64,000 nucleotides of DNA, from the NCBI RefSeq assembly GCF_004365175.1, contig NZ_SOCE01000001.1:1289154-1353153 (forward strand), read 5' to 3'. The notes below the pieces were generated by a model. That model saw only the letters and a list, made by a program, of their open reading frames with translations. It did not search any database and was not told where the DNA came from. Shown piece after piece: positions 25,518-35,776 of the stretch (within the stretch, counting starts at the first letter, position 1; the number at the start of each line of letters is the position of its first letter). Both the position numbers and the translations under genes were made by a program. Source of the stretch: Kribbella voronezhensis. GTDB lineage: Bacteria; Actinomycetota; Actinomycetes; Propionibacteriales; Kribbellaceae.

Positions 25518-28283
25518 ATGGAGTTTCGGCTGCTGGGTCCGGTGGAGGTCCTCGACGACTCCGGCCGCCGGATCGAGCTCGCCGCGAACAGGTTGCGGGT
25601 ACTGCTGGCCGCACTCCTGCTGCAACCCAACCGCGTGGTGGGCGCCCAGGCGCTGGTCGACACCCTGTGGGAGGACGACCTGCCCGCACGTCCGCGGTCA
25701 GCCCTCCAGACCTACATCTCGCGGCTGCGGACGATGCTCGGTACGCCGATCATCAGCACCGAGCCGGCTGGCTACCTGATCAGCGCGGACCCCGAGCAGA
25801 TCGACCTGACCCGGTTCCGCGCCTTGGTCTCGGCGTCACAGGCGACGATCGATCCACACGACCGCACCCGCCTGCTCACCGAGGCGCTGAGCCTCTGGCG
25901 CGGTGAGCCGCTCGCCGGGCTGGCTGCCGGCGCACTGATCCGAGAAGCCGTGCCTGTGCTGGCAGAGGAACGCTTGCACGCGACAGAGCTGCTCTTGGGA
26001 GCACGGCTCGAGCTGGGCGAACACGCCCAGGTGATGTCGGAGCTGAGCGGTCTCACCAAGCGGCATCCACTGCGCGAGCCGCTCTGGGCGCTGTTGATGG
26101 AGGCACAGATCCGGGCCGAGCGCCCTGCCGATGCGCTGGCCACCTACAGCGACGCGTCCCGCAGACTCGCTGACGAACTCGTTCTGGATCCCGGACCGGC
26201 TCTGCGTCGCCTCCATCAGGCCGTACTCGCCACGGATGCGCGAGCGGCCGCAGTACGGACTTCTCGCGACGTTGTACCGCACCAACTGCCTTCTGTCGGG
26301 CGCAGTTTCGTGGGACGAACCAGGGAGCTAGCTGAGCTGGACCAGGCGCTACTGGGCTCGATCGGTCCAACCGCATCGGTCGCTGTGATCTCCGGGACCG
26401 CAGGAGTCGGCAAGACCGCGTTGGCGGTCGCGTGGGGCGAGCGGGTGGCTGCGGAGTTCCCCGACGGGCAGCTGTATGTCAACCTGCGCGGCTTCGACCC
26501 ATCGGGCGACCTGGTGTCGCCGGAGGACGCAGTACGGGGGTTTATTGACGCGCTGCAGACTGCGCCCGGTCGTATTCCGTTCGGGGCGGCAGCTCAGGCT
26601 GCGCTCTACCGGACGCTCCTTGCGGACCGGCGGCTGTTGGTCGTGCTCGACAACGCTCGGTCGGCCGAGCAGGTGCGGCCCTTGTTGCCTGGCGGTCGAG
26701 GCTGTCGTGTCCTGGTGACCAGCAGGAATCGTCTGCCCGGCTTGCTGGCCAGCGAAGGCGCGCGGCCGGTGTCCCTGGACCTGATGGACTGGGAGCAAGC
26801 CCATTCGCTCATGGTGGGTGCACTCGGCTCTGCACGCGTCGCCGCCGAGCCTGCGGCTGCCGAGTCGCTCATAGCCCTCTCCGCGCGGCTGCCGCTAGCC
26901 CTGTCGCTCGTCGCGGCGCACGCTGCGGCTCACCCGACCTGGCCGCTCGAAACTGTCGCGTTGGACTTACGGCGTACGAAGCAAGGCTTGGACGCCTTCA
27001 CCGGTGAGGATCAGATGACAGACCTGCGTGCGGTGTTCTCGTGGTCGTACCAGTTGGCGACCGGCAGCTCCGCCCGCGTCTTCAGGCTGTCCGGTCTGCA
27101 CCCCGGCCCACACCTCCCCGTCGCCGCAGCAGCAGCCCTTGCCGGTACTACGCCGGAACGGGTCCGCGCCGCCCTTACAGAGCTGGAGCGGGCTCACCTG
27201 ATGAGCCAGGTGGCGCCCGAGCAGTACACCTCCCACGATCTCCTTCGCGTGTACGCCGGTGAGCTGGCCAGCTCCATCGACAAGGAGCAGGAGTGCCGCC
27301 AGGCCCTGTGGCGACTGCTCGACCACTACCTGCGTACTGCGGACGCAGGCGACCAATGGCTACGGCCGCACCGCGACCCCGACGAACTGCCTGCCACGGC
27401 CGGATCGCCGTACGTGCTGAGCTTCGGCGGCTATCAGGAGGCGTTCGACTGGTTCGAAGCCGAGCACCCCAACCTGGTCGTGCTGATCGAGCACGCCGCA
27501 CGGCAGGGCTTCGACGGACACGCGACACACCTCGCCCGGACGATCACGGGCTTCCTGGAACGGCGTGGACTGTGGAACACCTGGGTCGACGTCATGCGGA
27601 CGGCCATCGAGGCGTCCCGGCGGTCCGGAGACCTCCCGGGTCAGGTGATGGCACACCGCTATCGAGCGCACGCTCTGGCGAGGCAGGGCCGTCTGGACGA
27701 AGCCCTGAGCGAGGCGGAGGCCGCATTGGACCTCGCAGTACGGTCTGGTGATCAGGTGGCGCAGGCGTGGTGCCAGCGGGTTGTGGCGTTCGTACTTGCG
27801 CAGCAGGAGCGGTTGAAGGAGTCGTACGACCACGACGTGATCGCGTCCGAGCTGTTCAGGGCCAGCGGGCATCGAACCGGGCAGGCACTGGCACTGAACT
27901 CACTCGGATGGCTGCACGCTTCGACGTTCGCTGAGTACGACCAGGCGGTCGAGTACTGCACTCAGGCCCAGCGGCTCTACCAGGAGGTCGACCACAAGCT
28001 CGGTGAGGCTGCCACCTGGGACCACCTCGGCTACGCCCACCGTGGACTTGGGAACCTGGCAGTGGCCGCACAGTGTTATCGAAAGGCCCTGGAGCTCTAC
28101 CAGGAACTCAACGACCTCTACTACCAGGCTCTGATGCTCCAGAACCTCGGGGACATCGAGCACGAGCTCGGCGACCTCGAATCGGCCGGCGGTTGGTGGG
28201 AGCTGGCCCTGGACCTGCTGACCGAGCTCAACCACCCCACGGCCGAGATCGTGGACAGCAAACTGCGCTCGATCGATTCCTGA
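25518..28283 (+). CDS. AfsR/SARP-type transcriptional regulator with NB-ARC and TPR domains
   Basis: A 921-residue regulator with an OmpR-like winged helix (about 1-90), a bacterial transcriptional activator domain (about 95-240), an NB-ARC/STAND ATPase (P-loop GTAGVGKTA near residue 293; Walker B RRLLVVLDNA near 373; VTSRNRLPGL sensor) and C-terminal TPR helices (about 640-900). AfsR relatives control secondary metabolism and morphology in actinomycetes. No biosynthetic cluster is adjacent; the divergent neighbour is mreB. Its stop lies in a hairpin loop shared with the convergent ndk end. Confidence 0.9.
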   Translation: MEFRLLGPVEVLDDSGRRIELAANRLRVLLAALLLQPNRVVGAQALVDTLWEDDLPARPRSALQTYISRLRTMLGTPIISTEPAGYLISADPEQIDLTRFRALVSASQATIDPHDRTRLLTEALSLWRGEPLAGLAAGALIREAVPVLAEERLHATELLLGARLELGEHAQVMSELSGLTKRHPLREPLWALLMEAQIRAERPADALATYSDASRRLADELVLDPGPALRRLHQAVLATDARAAAVRTSRDVVPHQLPSVGRSFVGRTRELAELDQALLGSIGPTASVAVISGTAGVGKTALAVAWGERVAAEFPDGQLYVNLRGFDPSGDLVSPEDAVRGFIDALQTAPGRIPFGAAAQAALYRTLLADRRLLVVLDNARSAEQVRPLLPGGRGCRVLVTSRNRLPGLLASEGARPVSLDLMDWEQAHSLMVGALGSARVAAEPAAAESLIALSARLPLALSLVAAHAAAHPTWPLETVALDLRRTKQGLDAFTGEDQMTDLRAVFSWSYQLATGSSARVFRLSGLHPGPHLPVAAAAALAGTTPERVRAALTELERAHLMSQVAPEQYTSHDLLRVYAGELASSIDKEQECRQALWRLLDHYLRTADAGDQWLRPHRDPDELPATAGSPYVLSFGGYQEAFDWFEAEHPNLVVLIEHAARQGFDGHATHLARTITGFLERRGLWNTWVDVMRTAIEASRRSGDLPGQVMAHRYRAHALARQGRLDEALSEAEAALDLAVRSGDQVAQAWCQRVVAFVLAQQERLKESYDHDVIASELFRASGHRTGQALALNSLGWLHASTFAEYDQAVEYCTQAQRLYQEVDHKLGEAATWDHLGYAHRGLGNLAVAAQCYRKALELYQELNDLYYQALMLQNLGDIEHELGDLESAGGWWELALDLLTELNHPTAEIVDSKLRSIDS

Positions 28284-28298
28284 CCGACCGAGCGCAGT
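28262..28298. terminator. stem-loop at convergent regulator/ndk ends
   Basis: ACTGCGCTCG pairs with CGAGCGCAGT (10 bp) across a 17-base loop that contains the regulator stop codon. It is suited to bidirectional termination between converging genes, though no U-tract follows. Confidence 0.5.
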
Positions 28299-28310
28299 AC
28301 CTCACCTGGA

Positions 28311-28721
28311 CTACGGCAGGTCGGGGAACCAGATCTTGATCTCACGGGAGGCCGACTCGGGCGAGTCCGAGCCGTGCACGAGGTTCTCGCGGTTGGACAG
28401 CGACAGGTCGCCGCGGATCGTGCCGGGCGCCGCCTTCCGGCCGTCGGTCGCGCCGTTCAGGCCACGGACCACCTCGACCGCCTCGTCGCCCTCGAGCACC
28501 AGGGCGACCAGCGAACCGCTGGTGACGAACTCGCGCAGCGGCGGGTAGAAGTCCCGCTCGACGTGCTCGGCGTAGTGCTGGTCGGCCAGCTCGCCGTCGA
28601 TCGTGCGCAGGTCCATCGCGACGATGCTCAGGCCCTTCGCCTCGAACCGGCCGAGGATCTCGCCGACCAGGCCACGGCGTACCGTGTCGGGCTTCAGCAG
28701 GACCAGGGTGCGCTGCGACAT
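28311..28721 (-). CDS. ndk: nucleoside diphosphate kinase
   Basis: A 136-residue kinase transferring gamma-phosphate between NTPs and NDPs. The start MSQRTLVLLKPDTVRR and the active-site block NLVHGSDSPESA, with the phosphorylated His (N-x-x-H-G-S-D), are intact. Length is standard. ATG at 28721 follows GGAGAA. It is in line with DUF4233 and folC, 71 bases downstream of the former. Confidence 0.97.
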   Translation of the reverse strand: MSQRTLVLLKPDTVRRGLVGEILGRFEAKGLSIVAMDLRTIDGELADQHYAEHVERDFYPPLREFVTSGSLVALVLEGDEAVEVVRGLNGATDGRKAAPGTIRGDLSLSNRENLVHGSDSPESASREIKIWFPDLP

Positions 28722-28792
28722 TTCTCCACTCTCTCCATCTTCGATACTGCGACTTGGGCGGCAGTTCTTTGCTGACCTTGCGGCGGCCGAGC

Positions 28793-29128
28793 CTAACCGG
28801 CCTGGGCCTGCTGTGCCTTCTTCGCTTCGTCGATGCGCTTGCCGAGCACGTACGCCAGCACCCAGAACCCGGCGAACGCGAGGCCCAGCAGAAACATCAC
28901 CGGTACGACGAAGCCGAGCCCGACCGCGGCGACCTGGATCACCCAGCCGAGAATGTAGCCGACCTGGTTGCGCAGCAGTCCGGCCGCGACGACGGCCAGC
29001 AGCGCCAGACCGAGGCAGACCGGGAGCGCAGTACTGGCCTTCACGTCGGCGACCGAGATCATCACCGGCGTGACGAGGGCCAGCACGAGTGCCTCGAAGC
29101 CGAGCACGATCGACGCGAGTGACCTCAT
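28793..29128 (-). CDS. DUF4233 small membrane protein
   Basis: A 111-residue membrane protein with four hydrophobic segments and a short Lys/Gln-rich cytoplasmic tail (RIDEAKKAQQAQAG). DUF4233 proteins are found directly downstream of folC in actinobacteria and have no assigned function. The ATG overlaps the folC stop (ATGA), so it is translationally coupled to folC. Confidence 0.85.
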   Translation of the reverse strand: MRSLASIVLGFEALVLALVTPVMISVADVKASTALPVCLGLALLAVVAAGLLRNQVGYILGWVIQVAAVGLGFVVPVMFLLGLAFAGFWVLAYVLGKRIDEAKKAQQAQAG

Positions 29129-30501
29129 CGCCCGGCCTCGTACGGGTTGGGCGCGCCCTTCTGCTTGCGGACCAGCAGCGTCCGGGCCTCACCGGCGGTG
29201 ATGACGCTGCCGGTGATCAGTACGCCGCCGGTCCCCATCGCGATCGCGTTCTCCTCGGCCAGCCGGATCGCGTCGTCGATCGCGTCGATCAGCTTCGGCC
29301 GGACCAGCACCCGGTCCTCGCCGAACACCTCGGCCGCGATCTCGCCCAGCTCCTCGGCCGGCATCGACCGGTCGAACGAGTTCCGGGTGCAGACGACGGT
29401 CTCCATGATCGGTTCGTACGCCTCGAGGATGGCGTACACGTCCTTGTCCTTCATACAGCCCAGTACGCCGATCAGCGGGTTGAACGCGAACGCCTCGGTC
29501 ACCGCGGCCGCGGTCGCCTCGGCGCCGTGCGGGTTGTGCGCGGCGTCCACGATGACCGTCGGGCTGGTGCGCACGACCTCGAGCCGCCCCGGGCTGGTCG
29601 CCTCGGCGAAGCCGGCTTGGACCAGCTCGTTGTCGATCCGGCCTTCGGTCTGTGCGGTCGCGCCGAGCAGGGCCTCGACTGCCGCGAGCGCAGTGGCCGC
29701 GTTGTGCGCCTGGTACTCGCCGTGCAGCGGCAGGAAGATCTCCTCGTACGTGCCGCCGAGCCCCTGGATCGAGATCAGCTGGCCGCCGACCGCGACCGTC
29801 CTGCTGGTGACACCGAACTCGAGTCCCTCCCGGGCGACCTGCGCGCCGACCTCGGCGGCCCGGCGCTGCAGCACCTCGAGCACCTCGAGGCTCTGCTGCG
29901 AGATCACCGCCGTACCGCCGGGCTTGATGATGCCGGCCTTGTCCTTGGCGATGGTGACCGGATCGGGACCGAGGATGTGCGCGTGGTCGACCGCGACCGG
30001 GGTGATCACCGAAACGATGCCGTCGGCAACATTCGTGGAGTCCCAGGTGCCGCCGAGGCCGACCTCGACGATCGCCACGTCGACGGGTGCGTCCGCGAAG
30101 GCCGCGAACGCCATCGCGGTCATCACCTCGAAGAACGACAGCGGGTGCTCGTTCTCGGAGTCGACGACATCGACGTACGGCGCGATCTCGGCGTACACCT
30201 CGACGAAGCGCTGCTCCTCGATCGGCTCGCCGTTCAGCGTGATGCGCTCCCGGACGGACTCCAGGTGCGGACTGGTGAACCGGCCCGTGCGCAGACCGGC
30301 CTCGCGCAGCAGGGCGTCCACCATCCGCGCGGTCGAGGTCTTGCCGTTGGTCCCGGTGAGGTGCACGACCGGGTAGGTCTTCTGCGGGTCGCCGAGCAGC
30401 TCGACCAGCCGCCGGACCCGGTCCAGGGTGGGGTCGATCTTGGACTCCGGCCAGCGGGCCTGGAGCTTGGCCGACACTTCGGCGTACGAGAGGTCACTCA
30501 T
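29125..30501 (-). CDS. folC: folylpolyglutamate synthase / dihydrofolate synthase
   Basis: A 458-residue Mur-ligase-family enzyme that adds glutamate to (dihydro)pteroate or folate. The ATP loop HLTGTNGKTSTARM (about residues 46-59), GRFTSPHL, VGLGGTWDSTN and the C-terminal DAAHNPHG motif are present. Start ATG 30501 (MSDLSYAEV). It heads the folC-DUF4233-ndk set and diverges from valS, 71 bases away. Confidence 0.95.
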   Translation of the reverse strand: MSDLSYAEVSAKLQARWPESKIDPTLDRVRRLVELLGDPQKTYPVVHLTGTNGKTSTARMVDALLREAGLRTGRFTSPHLESVRERITLNGEPIEEQRFVEVYAEIAPYVDVVDSENEHPLSFFEVMTAMAFAAFADAPVDVAIVEVGLGGTWDSTNVADGIVSVITPVAVDHAHILGPDPVTIAKDKAGIIKPGGTAVISQQSLEVLEVLQRRAAEVGAQVAREGLEFGVTSRTVAVGGQLISIQGLGGTYEEIFLPLHGEYQAHNAATALAAVEALLGATAQTEGRIDNELVQAGFAEATSPGRLEVVRTSPTVIVDAAHNPHGAEATAAAVTEAFAFNPLIGVLGCMKDKDVYAILEAYEPIMETVVCTRNSFDRSMPAEELGEIAAEVFGEDRVLVRPKLIDAIDDAIRLAEENAIAMGTGGVLITGSVITAGEARTLLVRKQKGAPNPYEAGR

Positions 30502-30572
30502 CAGGTCGCCAGTCTAAGTGGCCTGTGGATAACCGGTCGTTAGCACCCCTTGACAACCACTAGGATTGCCGT

Positions 30573-33113
30573 ATGAGCGAAGCGTCCCGTGTTCCTGACA
30601 AGCCCACCCTCGAAGGCCTCGAGGAGAAGTGGGCTGCGGTATGGAAGGAGCAGCAGACCTACGCCTTCGACCGGACCGCTTCCCGCGAAGAGGTCTACTC
30701 GATCGACACCCCGCCGCCGACCGTCTCCGGTTCGCTGCACGTCGGGCACATCTTCAGCTACACCCACACCGACCTGGTCGCCCGCTACCAGCGGATGCGC
30801 GGCAAGAAGGTGTTCTACCCGATCGGCTGGGACGACAACGGCCTGCCGACCGAGCGCCGCGTCCAGAACTACTACGGCGTCCGCTGCGACCCGTCCCTGC
30901 CGTACGACCCTGACTTCACGCCGCCGGCCAAGCCCGACCCGAAGAAGCAGATCCCGATCAGCCGGCAGAACTTCGTCGACCTGTGCGGCGAGCTGACCCA
31001 CATCGACGAGCAGGCGTTCGAGGCGATGTGGCGCCAGGTCGGCCTCAGCGTCGACTGGTCCTACCTCTACACGACCATTTCCGAGGACTCCCGGCGGACG
31101 TCGCAGCGCGCGTTCCTGCGCAACTTCGCCCGCGGCGAGGCCTACCTGTCCGAAGCCCCGACGATGTGGGACGTCACGTTCCAGACCGCGGTCGCCCAGG
31201 CCGAGCTGGAGGCCCGCGAGTACCCGGGCGCCTTCCACCGGATCGCCTTCCACGGCGCCGACGGCCCGATCTACATCGAGACCACCCGGCCCGAGCTGCT
31301 GCCCGCCTGCGTCGCCCTGATCGCACACCCGGACGACGAGCGCTACCAGGACCTCTTCGGTACGACGGTCCGTACGCCGCTGTTCGACGTCGAGGTGCCG
31401 GTTCTGGCCCACCCGCTGGCCGAGCCGGACAAGGGCGCGGGCATCGCGATGGTCTGCACCTTCGGTGACCTCACCGATGTCATCTGGTGGCGTGAGCTGC
31501 AGCTGCCGATCCGCACGGTGATCGGTCGCGACGGCCGGCTGCTGCGCGAGACCCCGGAGTGGCTCGAGGGTTCGGAGCTGTACGCCGAACTGGCCGGCAA
31601 GACGATCTTCAGCGCCCGCGAGTTGACGGTGGCGAAGCTGCGCGAATCCGGCGATCTGGACGGCGAGCCGAAGCCGACCAAGCGGATGGCGAACTTCTAC
31701 GAGAACGGTGACAAGCCGCTCGAGATCGTCTCCACCCGGCAGTGGTACATCACCAACGGCGGCCGGGACCCGCAGCTCAAGGCCGAGTTCGTCGACCGCG
31801 GCAACGAGCTGAAGTGGGTCCCGGAGCACATGCGGCACCGCTACCTGAACTGGGTCGAAGGGCTGAACGGCGACTGGCTGGTCTCCCGGCAGCGCTTCTT
31901 CGGCGTGCCGTTCCCGGTCTGGTACCCGCTCGACCGCGACGGCGAGCCGGACTACGCACACCCGCTGGTCCCCCGCGAGGAAGACCTGCCGATCGACCCG
32001 ACATCGCAGGCTCCGGCCGGCTACGACGAGTCCCAGCGCGGCAAGCCGGAGGGCTTCCAGGCCGATCCGGATGTGATGGACACCTGGGCGACCTCCTCGC
32101 TGACGCCACACATCGTCTGCGGCTGGGAGCGCGACCCGGACCTGTTCGCCCGCACCTTCCCGATGGACCTGAACACGCACGCGCACGAGATCATCCGCAC
32201 CTGGTTGTTCTCCCGCGTCGTCCGGGCCCACTTCGAGAACGGCACGCTGCCGTGGGCACGGTCGATGATCTCCGGCTTCGTCGTCGACCCCGACCGCAAG
32301 AAGATGTCCAAGTCCAAGGGCAACGCGGTCGTCCCGTCGGAGATCCTGGAGAAGTTCGGCTCGGACGCCGTGCGCTGGCGGGCCGCGATGGCCCGGCCGG
32401 GGCTGGACTCGCCGTTCGACGAGTCGCAGATGAAGGTCGGCCGGCGGCTGGCGATCAAGGTCCTGAACGCGTCGAAGTTCGTCCTGAGCTTCGGAGCGAC
32501 GTCGGCCGACGCCTCCGCTGTCACCGAGCCCGTCGACCTGGCGATGCTGGCGCAGCTGCGCACAGTCATCGACGAGGCGACCGCGGCCTTCGATCGGTAC
32601 GACTACACCGGTGCGCTGGAGGTCGCGGAGCGGTTCTTCTGGACCTTCTGCGACGACTACGTCGAGCTGGTCAAGGAGCGCGCGTACGGCGGTCACGGCG
32701 AGGCCGGGGCGGCGTCGGCGAAGGCGGCTCTGGCGGTCGCGCTGTCGGTCCAGCTGCGCCTGCTCGCGCCGTACCTGCCCTTCGCGACCGAAGAGGTCTG
32801 GTCGTGGTGGCAGGACGGCTCGATCCACCTGACGTCGTGGCCTGTCGCTTCGGTCGATGTCGCCTCCACGGCGCACGACCCGGCGGTGCTGGATGCGGTC
32901 GCCGAGGTCCTGGCCGGCATCCGGGGCGCCAAGTCGACCGCGCAGGTCTCGATGAAGACCGAGGTCTCCAAGGTCGAGGTCAGCGGCCCCGCCGACCGGC
33001 TCGCCCTGGCCGAGCAGGCCGAGGTCGACCTCCGCGCGGCCGGCCGGATCATCGGCGAAATCGTCTGGAGCCCCGACGAGTCCGACACCATCTCGGTCAT
33101 CGCAGCTCTCTGA
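30573..33113 (+). CDS. valS: valyl-tRNA synthetase (archaeal/rickettsial-like subtype)
   Basis: An 846-residue class I synthetase charging tRNA-Val. HIGH motif HVGH (in [19 protein letters not shown]) and KMSKS (KKMSKSKGN) are intact, with an editing domain between. The [20 protein letters not shown] segment marks the subtype shared by archaea, rickettsiae and many actinobacteria rather than the E. coli type (GTDHAGIATQ). The C-terminal arm is short. An AGGA lies 7 bases before the ATG. No T-box leader is visible in the short upstream gap. Confidence 0.95.
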   Translation: MSEASRVPDKPTLEGLEEKWAAVWKEQQTYAFDRTASREEVYSIDTPPPTVSGSLHVGHIFSYTHTDLVARYQRMRGKKVFYPIGWDDNGLPTERRVQNYYGVRCDPSLPYDPDFTPPAKPDPKKQIPISRQNFVDLCGELTHIDEQAFEAMWRQVGLSVDWSYLYTTISEDSRRTSQRAFLRNFARGEAYLSEAPTMWDVTFQTAVAQAELEAREYPGAFHRIAFHGADGPIYIETTRPELLPACVALIAHPDDERYQDLFGTTVRTPLFDVEVPVLAHPLAEPDKGAGIAMVCTFGDLTDVIWWRELQLPIRTVIGRDGRLLRETPEWLEGSELYAELAGKTIFSARELTVAKLRESGDLDGEPKPTKRMANFYENGDKPLEIVSTRQWYITNGGRDPQLKAEFVDRGNELKWVPEHMRHRYLNWVEGLNGDWLVSRQRFFGVPFPVWYPLDRDGEPDYAHPLVPREEDLPIDPTSQAPAGYDESQRGKPEGFQADPDVMDTWATSSLTPHIVCGWERDPDLFARTFPMDLNTHAHEIIRTWLFSRVVRAHFENGTLPWARSMISGFVVDPDRKKMSKSKGNAVVPSEILEKFGSDAVRWRAAMARPGLDSPFDESQMKVGRRLAIKVLNASKFVLSFGATSADASAVTEPVDLAMLAQLRTVIDEATAAFDRYDYTGALEVAERFFWTFCDDYVELVKERAYGGHGEAGAASAKAALAVALSVQLRLLAPYLPFATEEVWSWWQDGSIHLTSWPVASVDVASTAHDPAVLDAVAEVLAGIRGAKSTAQVSMKTEVSKVEVSGPADRLALAEQAEVDLRAAGRIIGEIVWSPDESDTISVIAAL

Positions 33114-33427
33114 CGGACCGGTGCGGGCGCCGGCGTACAGGCTCCTGCACGCCGGTGGTCGATCGCAGCTGTGCAACACCGTGGCAACCAACGCGGTCGG
33201 CGGTGGCGCGGCAGCACTGGCCGGGCGCCTCTCCCAGCCTCGCCGGTCTCGTGCTGTGCGGCGGCGGGCAAGTTCCGTCGCCCGTAGTCCCTTGACAGCG
33301 CCCGCTTCTCCGGAGGCGGACGCTACTTGCGTGAACCGAACGGCTACGCTGCGGAGCCAGTTGTCCCGGTGTGAAACCATCAGGACGGCAGTGGCTAGAC
33401 CGTGACTTGTCCCGAGGAGCATGCCTG
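33114..33427. other. gene-free stretch after valS
   Basis: About 310 bases between valS and the repeat protein. A TTGACA sits at 33292-33297 but no good -10 is at the right distance. No hairpin terminator for valS was found. Confidence 0.4.
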
Positions 33428-35656
33428 ATGAGCGACCCGAACACCCCGGCCGATGCGGACCGCACCCCCGCGTCCGACACCCCGCCCGAGGTCGCTCCAG
33501 CCAAGAAGACTCCCACCAAGAAGTCAGCCACCCCCCGCAAACGCACCCCCCGAAAAACCACCACAGCCAAGTCGGCCCCCACCCCCACCGACTCCCCCAA
33601 AACGCCCCAGCCCCCCGAAGAACTCCCCTTCACCACCCCCTCTTCGGAAGACACCAACCCAACCCCCGCCAGCGCTCCCCCAGCCGACGCCAGCCCAACC
33701 ACCCCCACCCCGCAAGCAACCACCCCAGCACCAGCCGCCGAAACCCCAGCCAGCCCGAGCGCGCCAACACCCAACAGCACGCGAAGCTCTCCTGCTGGCT
33801 CGACCAATTCCGGCACCTCGGCGGCCACCTCCGATAGCTCGACCTCAGCCGAAAGCACCACTCCGAGCCCGACGCCCGCACCTGCTACACCCACCGAGAC
33901 GCCTCAGCCCGGCCGGCCAACCGCAACTCCGAGCGGCACCGCCACCACCTCAACAACTGGTGCAAGCACCGCGCCGAGTTCGCCGTCCACACCCAGCACA
34001 CCTGCTGCATCTACCGAGACGGCCAAGGCTGGCTCGCCTGCCGGAACTACGAGCAGCGGCACCGCCAGCTCAAGAACCGGTGGAAGCTCTGCGCCGAGTT
34101 CGCCGTCCACACCCACGGCTTCTCCTACCGAGACGACCAAGCCCGGGTCGCCCGCCGGAACGCCGCGCAGCGATGCCGCCAGCCCAAGCACCGGCGGAAG
34201 CGCTGCGCCGAGTTCGCCGTCGGTGACCACCGCACTTGGTTCACCTTCAGCAACGAACAACCCCGGCTCGCCTGCTGCGACGCCGAGCAGCGCCACCACC
34301 ACCTCAAGGACCAGCGGAAGCGTGGCGCCGAGTTCGCCGTCGGGGACCACCGCACCTGGTTCGCCTTCGGGGACGACCAAGGCTGGCTCGGCTGCTGCGA
34401 CGCCGAGCAGCGCCGCCACCAGCTCAAGGAGCGGTGGAAGCGCTGCGCCGCCTTCGCCGTCCACGCCCACCACGCCTCCTTCACCTGCCGAGGCGACCAA
34501 GCCCGGCTCACCTGCTGGGACTTCGAGCACCGGCACCGTCAGCCCAAGTGCTGGAAGCGCTGCGCCGAGTTCGCCGTCGGGGACCACCGCACCTGGTTCG
34601 CCTCCGGGGACGACCAAGGCTGGCTCGGCTGCTGCGACGCCGAGCAGCGGCACCACCGCCTCCAGGACCGGTGGAGGCGCTGCGCCGAGTCCGCCGTCCA
34701 CACCCACTACACCCGCCTCACCTACCGAGACGACCAAGCCCGGTTCGCCCGCCGGGACTTCGAGCAGCTCCGCCGCCAGCTCAAGGACCGGTGGGAGCGC
34801 TGCGCCGAGTTCGCCGTCGGGGACCACCGCACCTGGTTCACCTTCAGGGACGACCAAGGCTGGTTCGGCTGCTGCGATGCCGAGCAGCGGCACGGCCACC
34901 TTCAGGACCGGTGGAGGCGCTGCGCCGAGTCCGCCGTCCATACCCACCACACCCCCTGCACCTACCGAGACGAGCAAGGCTGGCTCACCTGCCGGAACCG
35001 TAAAGGCTGGGAAGTCGGCGGGGTCGTCGGGTACTGCGGGCGTCAGCTCGAGCACCGGGGCTGGTGCTGTGGGTGGTGGGGCTGGGGGTAAGGCTGCGGC
35101 GGACGCCGGTGGGGAGAAGGGCAAGAAGAAGCTGCAGTTGCGGAGGAATCCGTGGGTGACTGTGGGGGGTGTGGTGCTGGTTTTGTTGTTGCTTGCTGGG
35201 TTCGGGTATTTCGGTGGGTTCGGGCCGTTGAGTCGGTTGAATACGGCGCGCGGGATCACGCCGCCGGCGAAGTTGGCGGGGTTGGACCGCATCACCGACC
35301 CCGACATTCGTGGGCAGTTGCAGCTTGATCAGACGCGTCAGGCGCTGAGCCGGATCAACGACGGCAAGCAGGTGACGGTCGAGGCGTACGGGAACCTTGA
35401 CGGCAAGCGGCTGTTCGTACTGATCGCGTTGCGCGGCAAGGTCGACATCGACAAGACGATCAAGGACTCGGGTGCCACGCCTGACAAGGTGAAGACCGTC
35501 GGCAAGTCCACCTGCGTCGAGTCGATCGCGAACCTCCCGGCCCAGTGCTACCGCGGATCGCACACGTTGACGATCATCGCCCAAGCCGCCAACGACGGAG
35601 CGACAGTCGAGGACGTCGGCCCAGTCTCCGACGAAGCCTTCACCGCAATGAAGTAG
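33428..35656 (+). CDS. large Pro/Ala/Ser/Thr repeat protein with one membrane helix and C-terminal domain
   Basis: A 742-residue protein of unknown function. Residues about 25-50 are Lys/Arg-rich (KKTPTKKSATPRKRTPRKTTT), 55-540 are low-complexity Pro/Ala/Ser/Thr, with 40-residue repeats from about 180. A KKKLQLRRNPW stop-transfer region precedes a membrane helix (about 578-598), then a 145-residue domain with two Cys about 13 residues apart (KSTCVES, AQCYRG). Without a signal peptide and with positive charge before the helix, the long repeat should be cytoplasmic and the Cys domain outside. ATG 33428 follows GAGGAG. The repeat region is probably disordered. Confidence 0.8.
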   Translation: MSDPNTPADADRTPASDTPPEVAPAKKTPTKKSATPRKRTPRKTTTAKSAPTPTDSPKTPQPPEELPFTTPSSEDTNPTPASAPPADASPTTPTPQATTPAPAAETPASPSAPTPNSTRSSPAGSTNSGTSAATSDSSTSAESTTPSPTPAPATPTETPQPGRPTATPSGTATTSTTGASTAPSSPSTPSTPAASTETAKAGSPAGTTSSGTASSRTGGSSAPSSPSTPTASPTETTKPGSPAGTPRSDAASPSTGGSAAPSSPSVTTALGSPSATNNPGSPAATPSSATTTSRTSGSVAPSSPSGTTAPGSPSGTTKAGSAAATPSSAATSSRSGGSAAPPSPSTPTTPPSPAEATKPGSPAGTSSTGTVSPSAGSAAPSSPSGTTAPGSPPGTTKAGSAAATPSSGTTASRTGGGAAPSPPSTPTTPASPTETTKPGSPAGTSSSSAASSRTGGSAAPSSPSGTTAPGSPSGTTKAGSAAAMPSSGTATFRTGGGAAPSPPSIPTTPPAPTETSKAGSPAGTVKAGKSAGSSGTAGVSSSTGAGAVGGGAGGKAAADAGGEKGKKKLQLRRNPWVTVGGVVLVLLLLAGFGYFGGFGPLSRLNTARGITPPAKLAGLDRITDPDIRGQLQLDQTRQALSRINDGKQVTVEAYGNLDGKRLFVLIALRGKVDIDKTIKDSGATPDKVKTVGKSTCVESIANLPAQCYRGSHTLTIIAQAANDGATVEDVGPVSDEAFTAMK
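33955..35030 (+). repeat. 120-bp coding minisatellite with alternating subunit types
   Basis: About nine units spaced exactly 120 bases (anchor GCGCCGAGTTCGCCGTC near 33971, 34091, 34206, 34326, 34446, 34566, 34686, 34806 and 34926, drifting by a few bases). Each encodes 40 residues. Units alternate between an A type (SGTTAPGSPSGTTKAGSAAA) and a B type (STPTTPASPTETTKPGSPAG), giving a 240-base higher-order period in the later copies. Confidence 0.85.
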
Positions 35657-35776
35657 CACTCCACCGGCGGTCACCCCGAGCGAAACGGCCTGGACAGCCA
35701 AGGGCCGCGACACCATTCGACGTTGTCGTCGCCAGCCAAGATCACCGGCAGTGGCGATCACCTGATGGGAGTACCC

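Noticed and set aside
33292..33297. TTGACA as -35 of the repeat-protein promoter
   Set aside because: No acceptable -10 hexamer lies 16-18 bases downstream.
30540..33422. 960-codon open frame on the minus strand opposite valS
   Set aside because: It is antisense to a complete valS with all motifs; long antisense frames are expected at this GC content, and it has low-complexity Arg/Gly/Val composition with no domain.
33955..35030. CRISPR array
   Set aside because: Regular 120-base spacing comes from continuous coding repeats, without distinct repeats and unique spacers.
33904..35307. 467-codon minus-strand frame through the minisatellite
   Set aside because: It is the mirror of the plus-strand repeat; the plus strand has a ribosome site, a membrane helix and a folded C-terminal domain.
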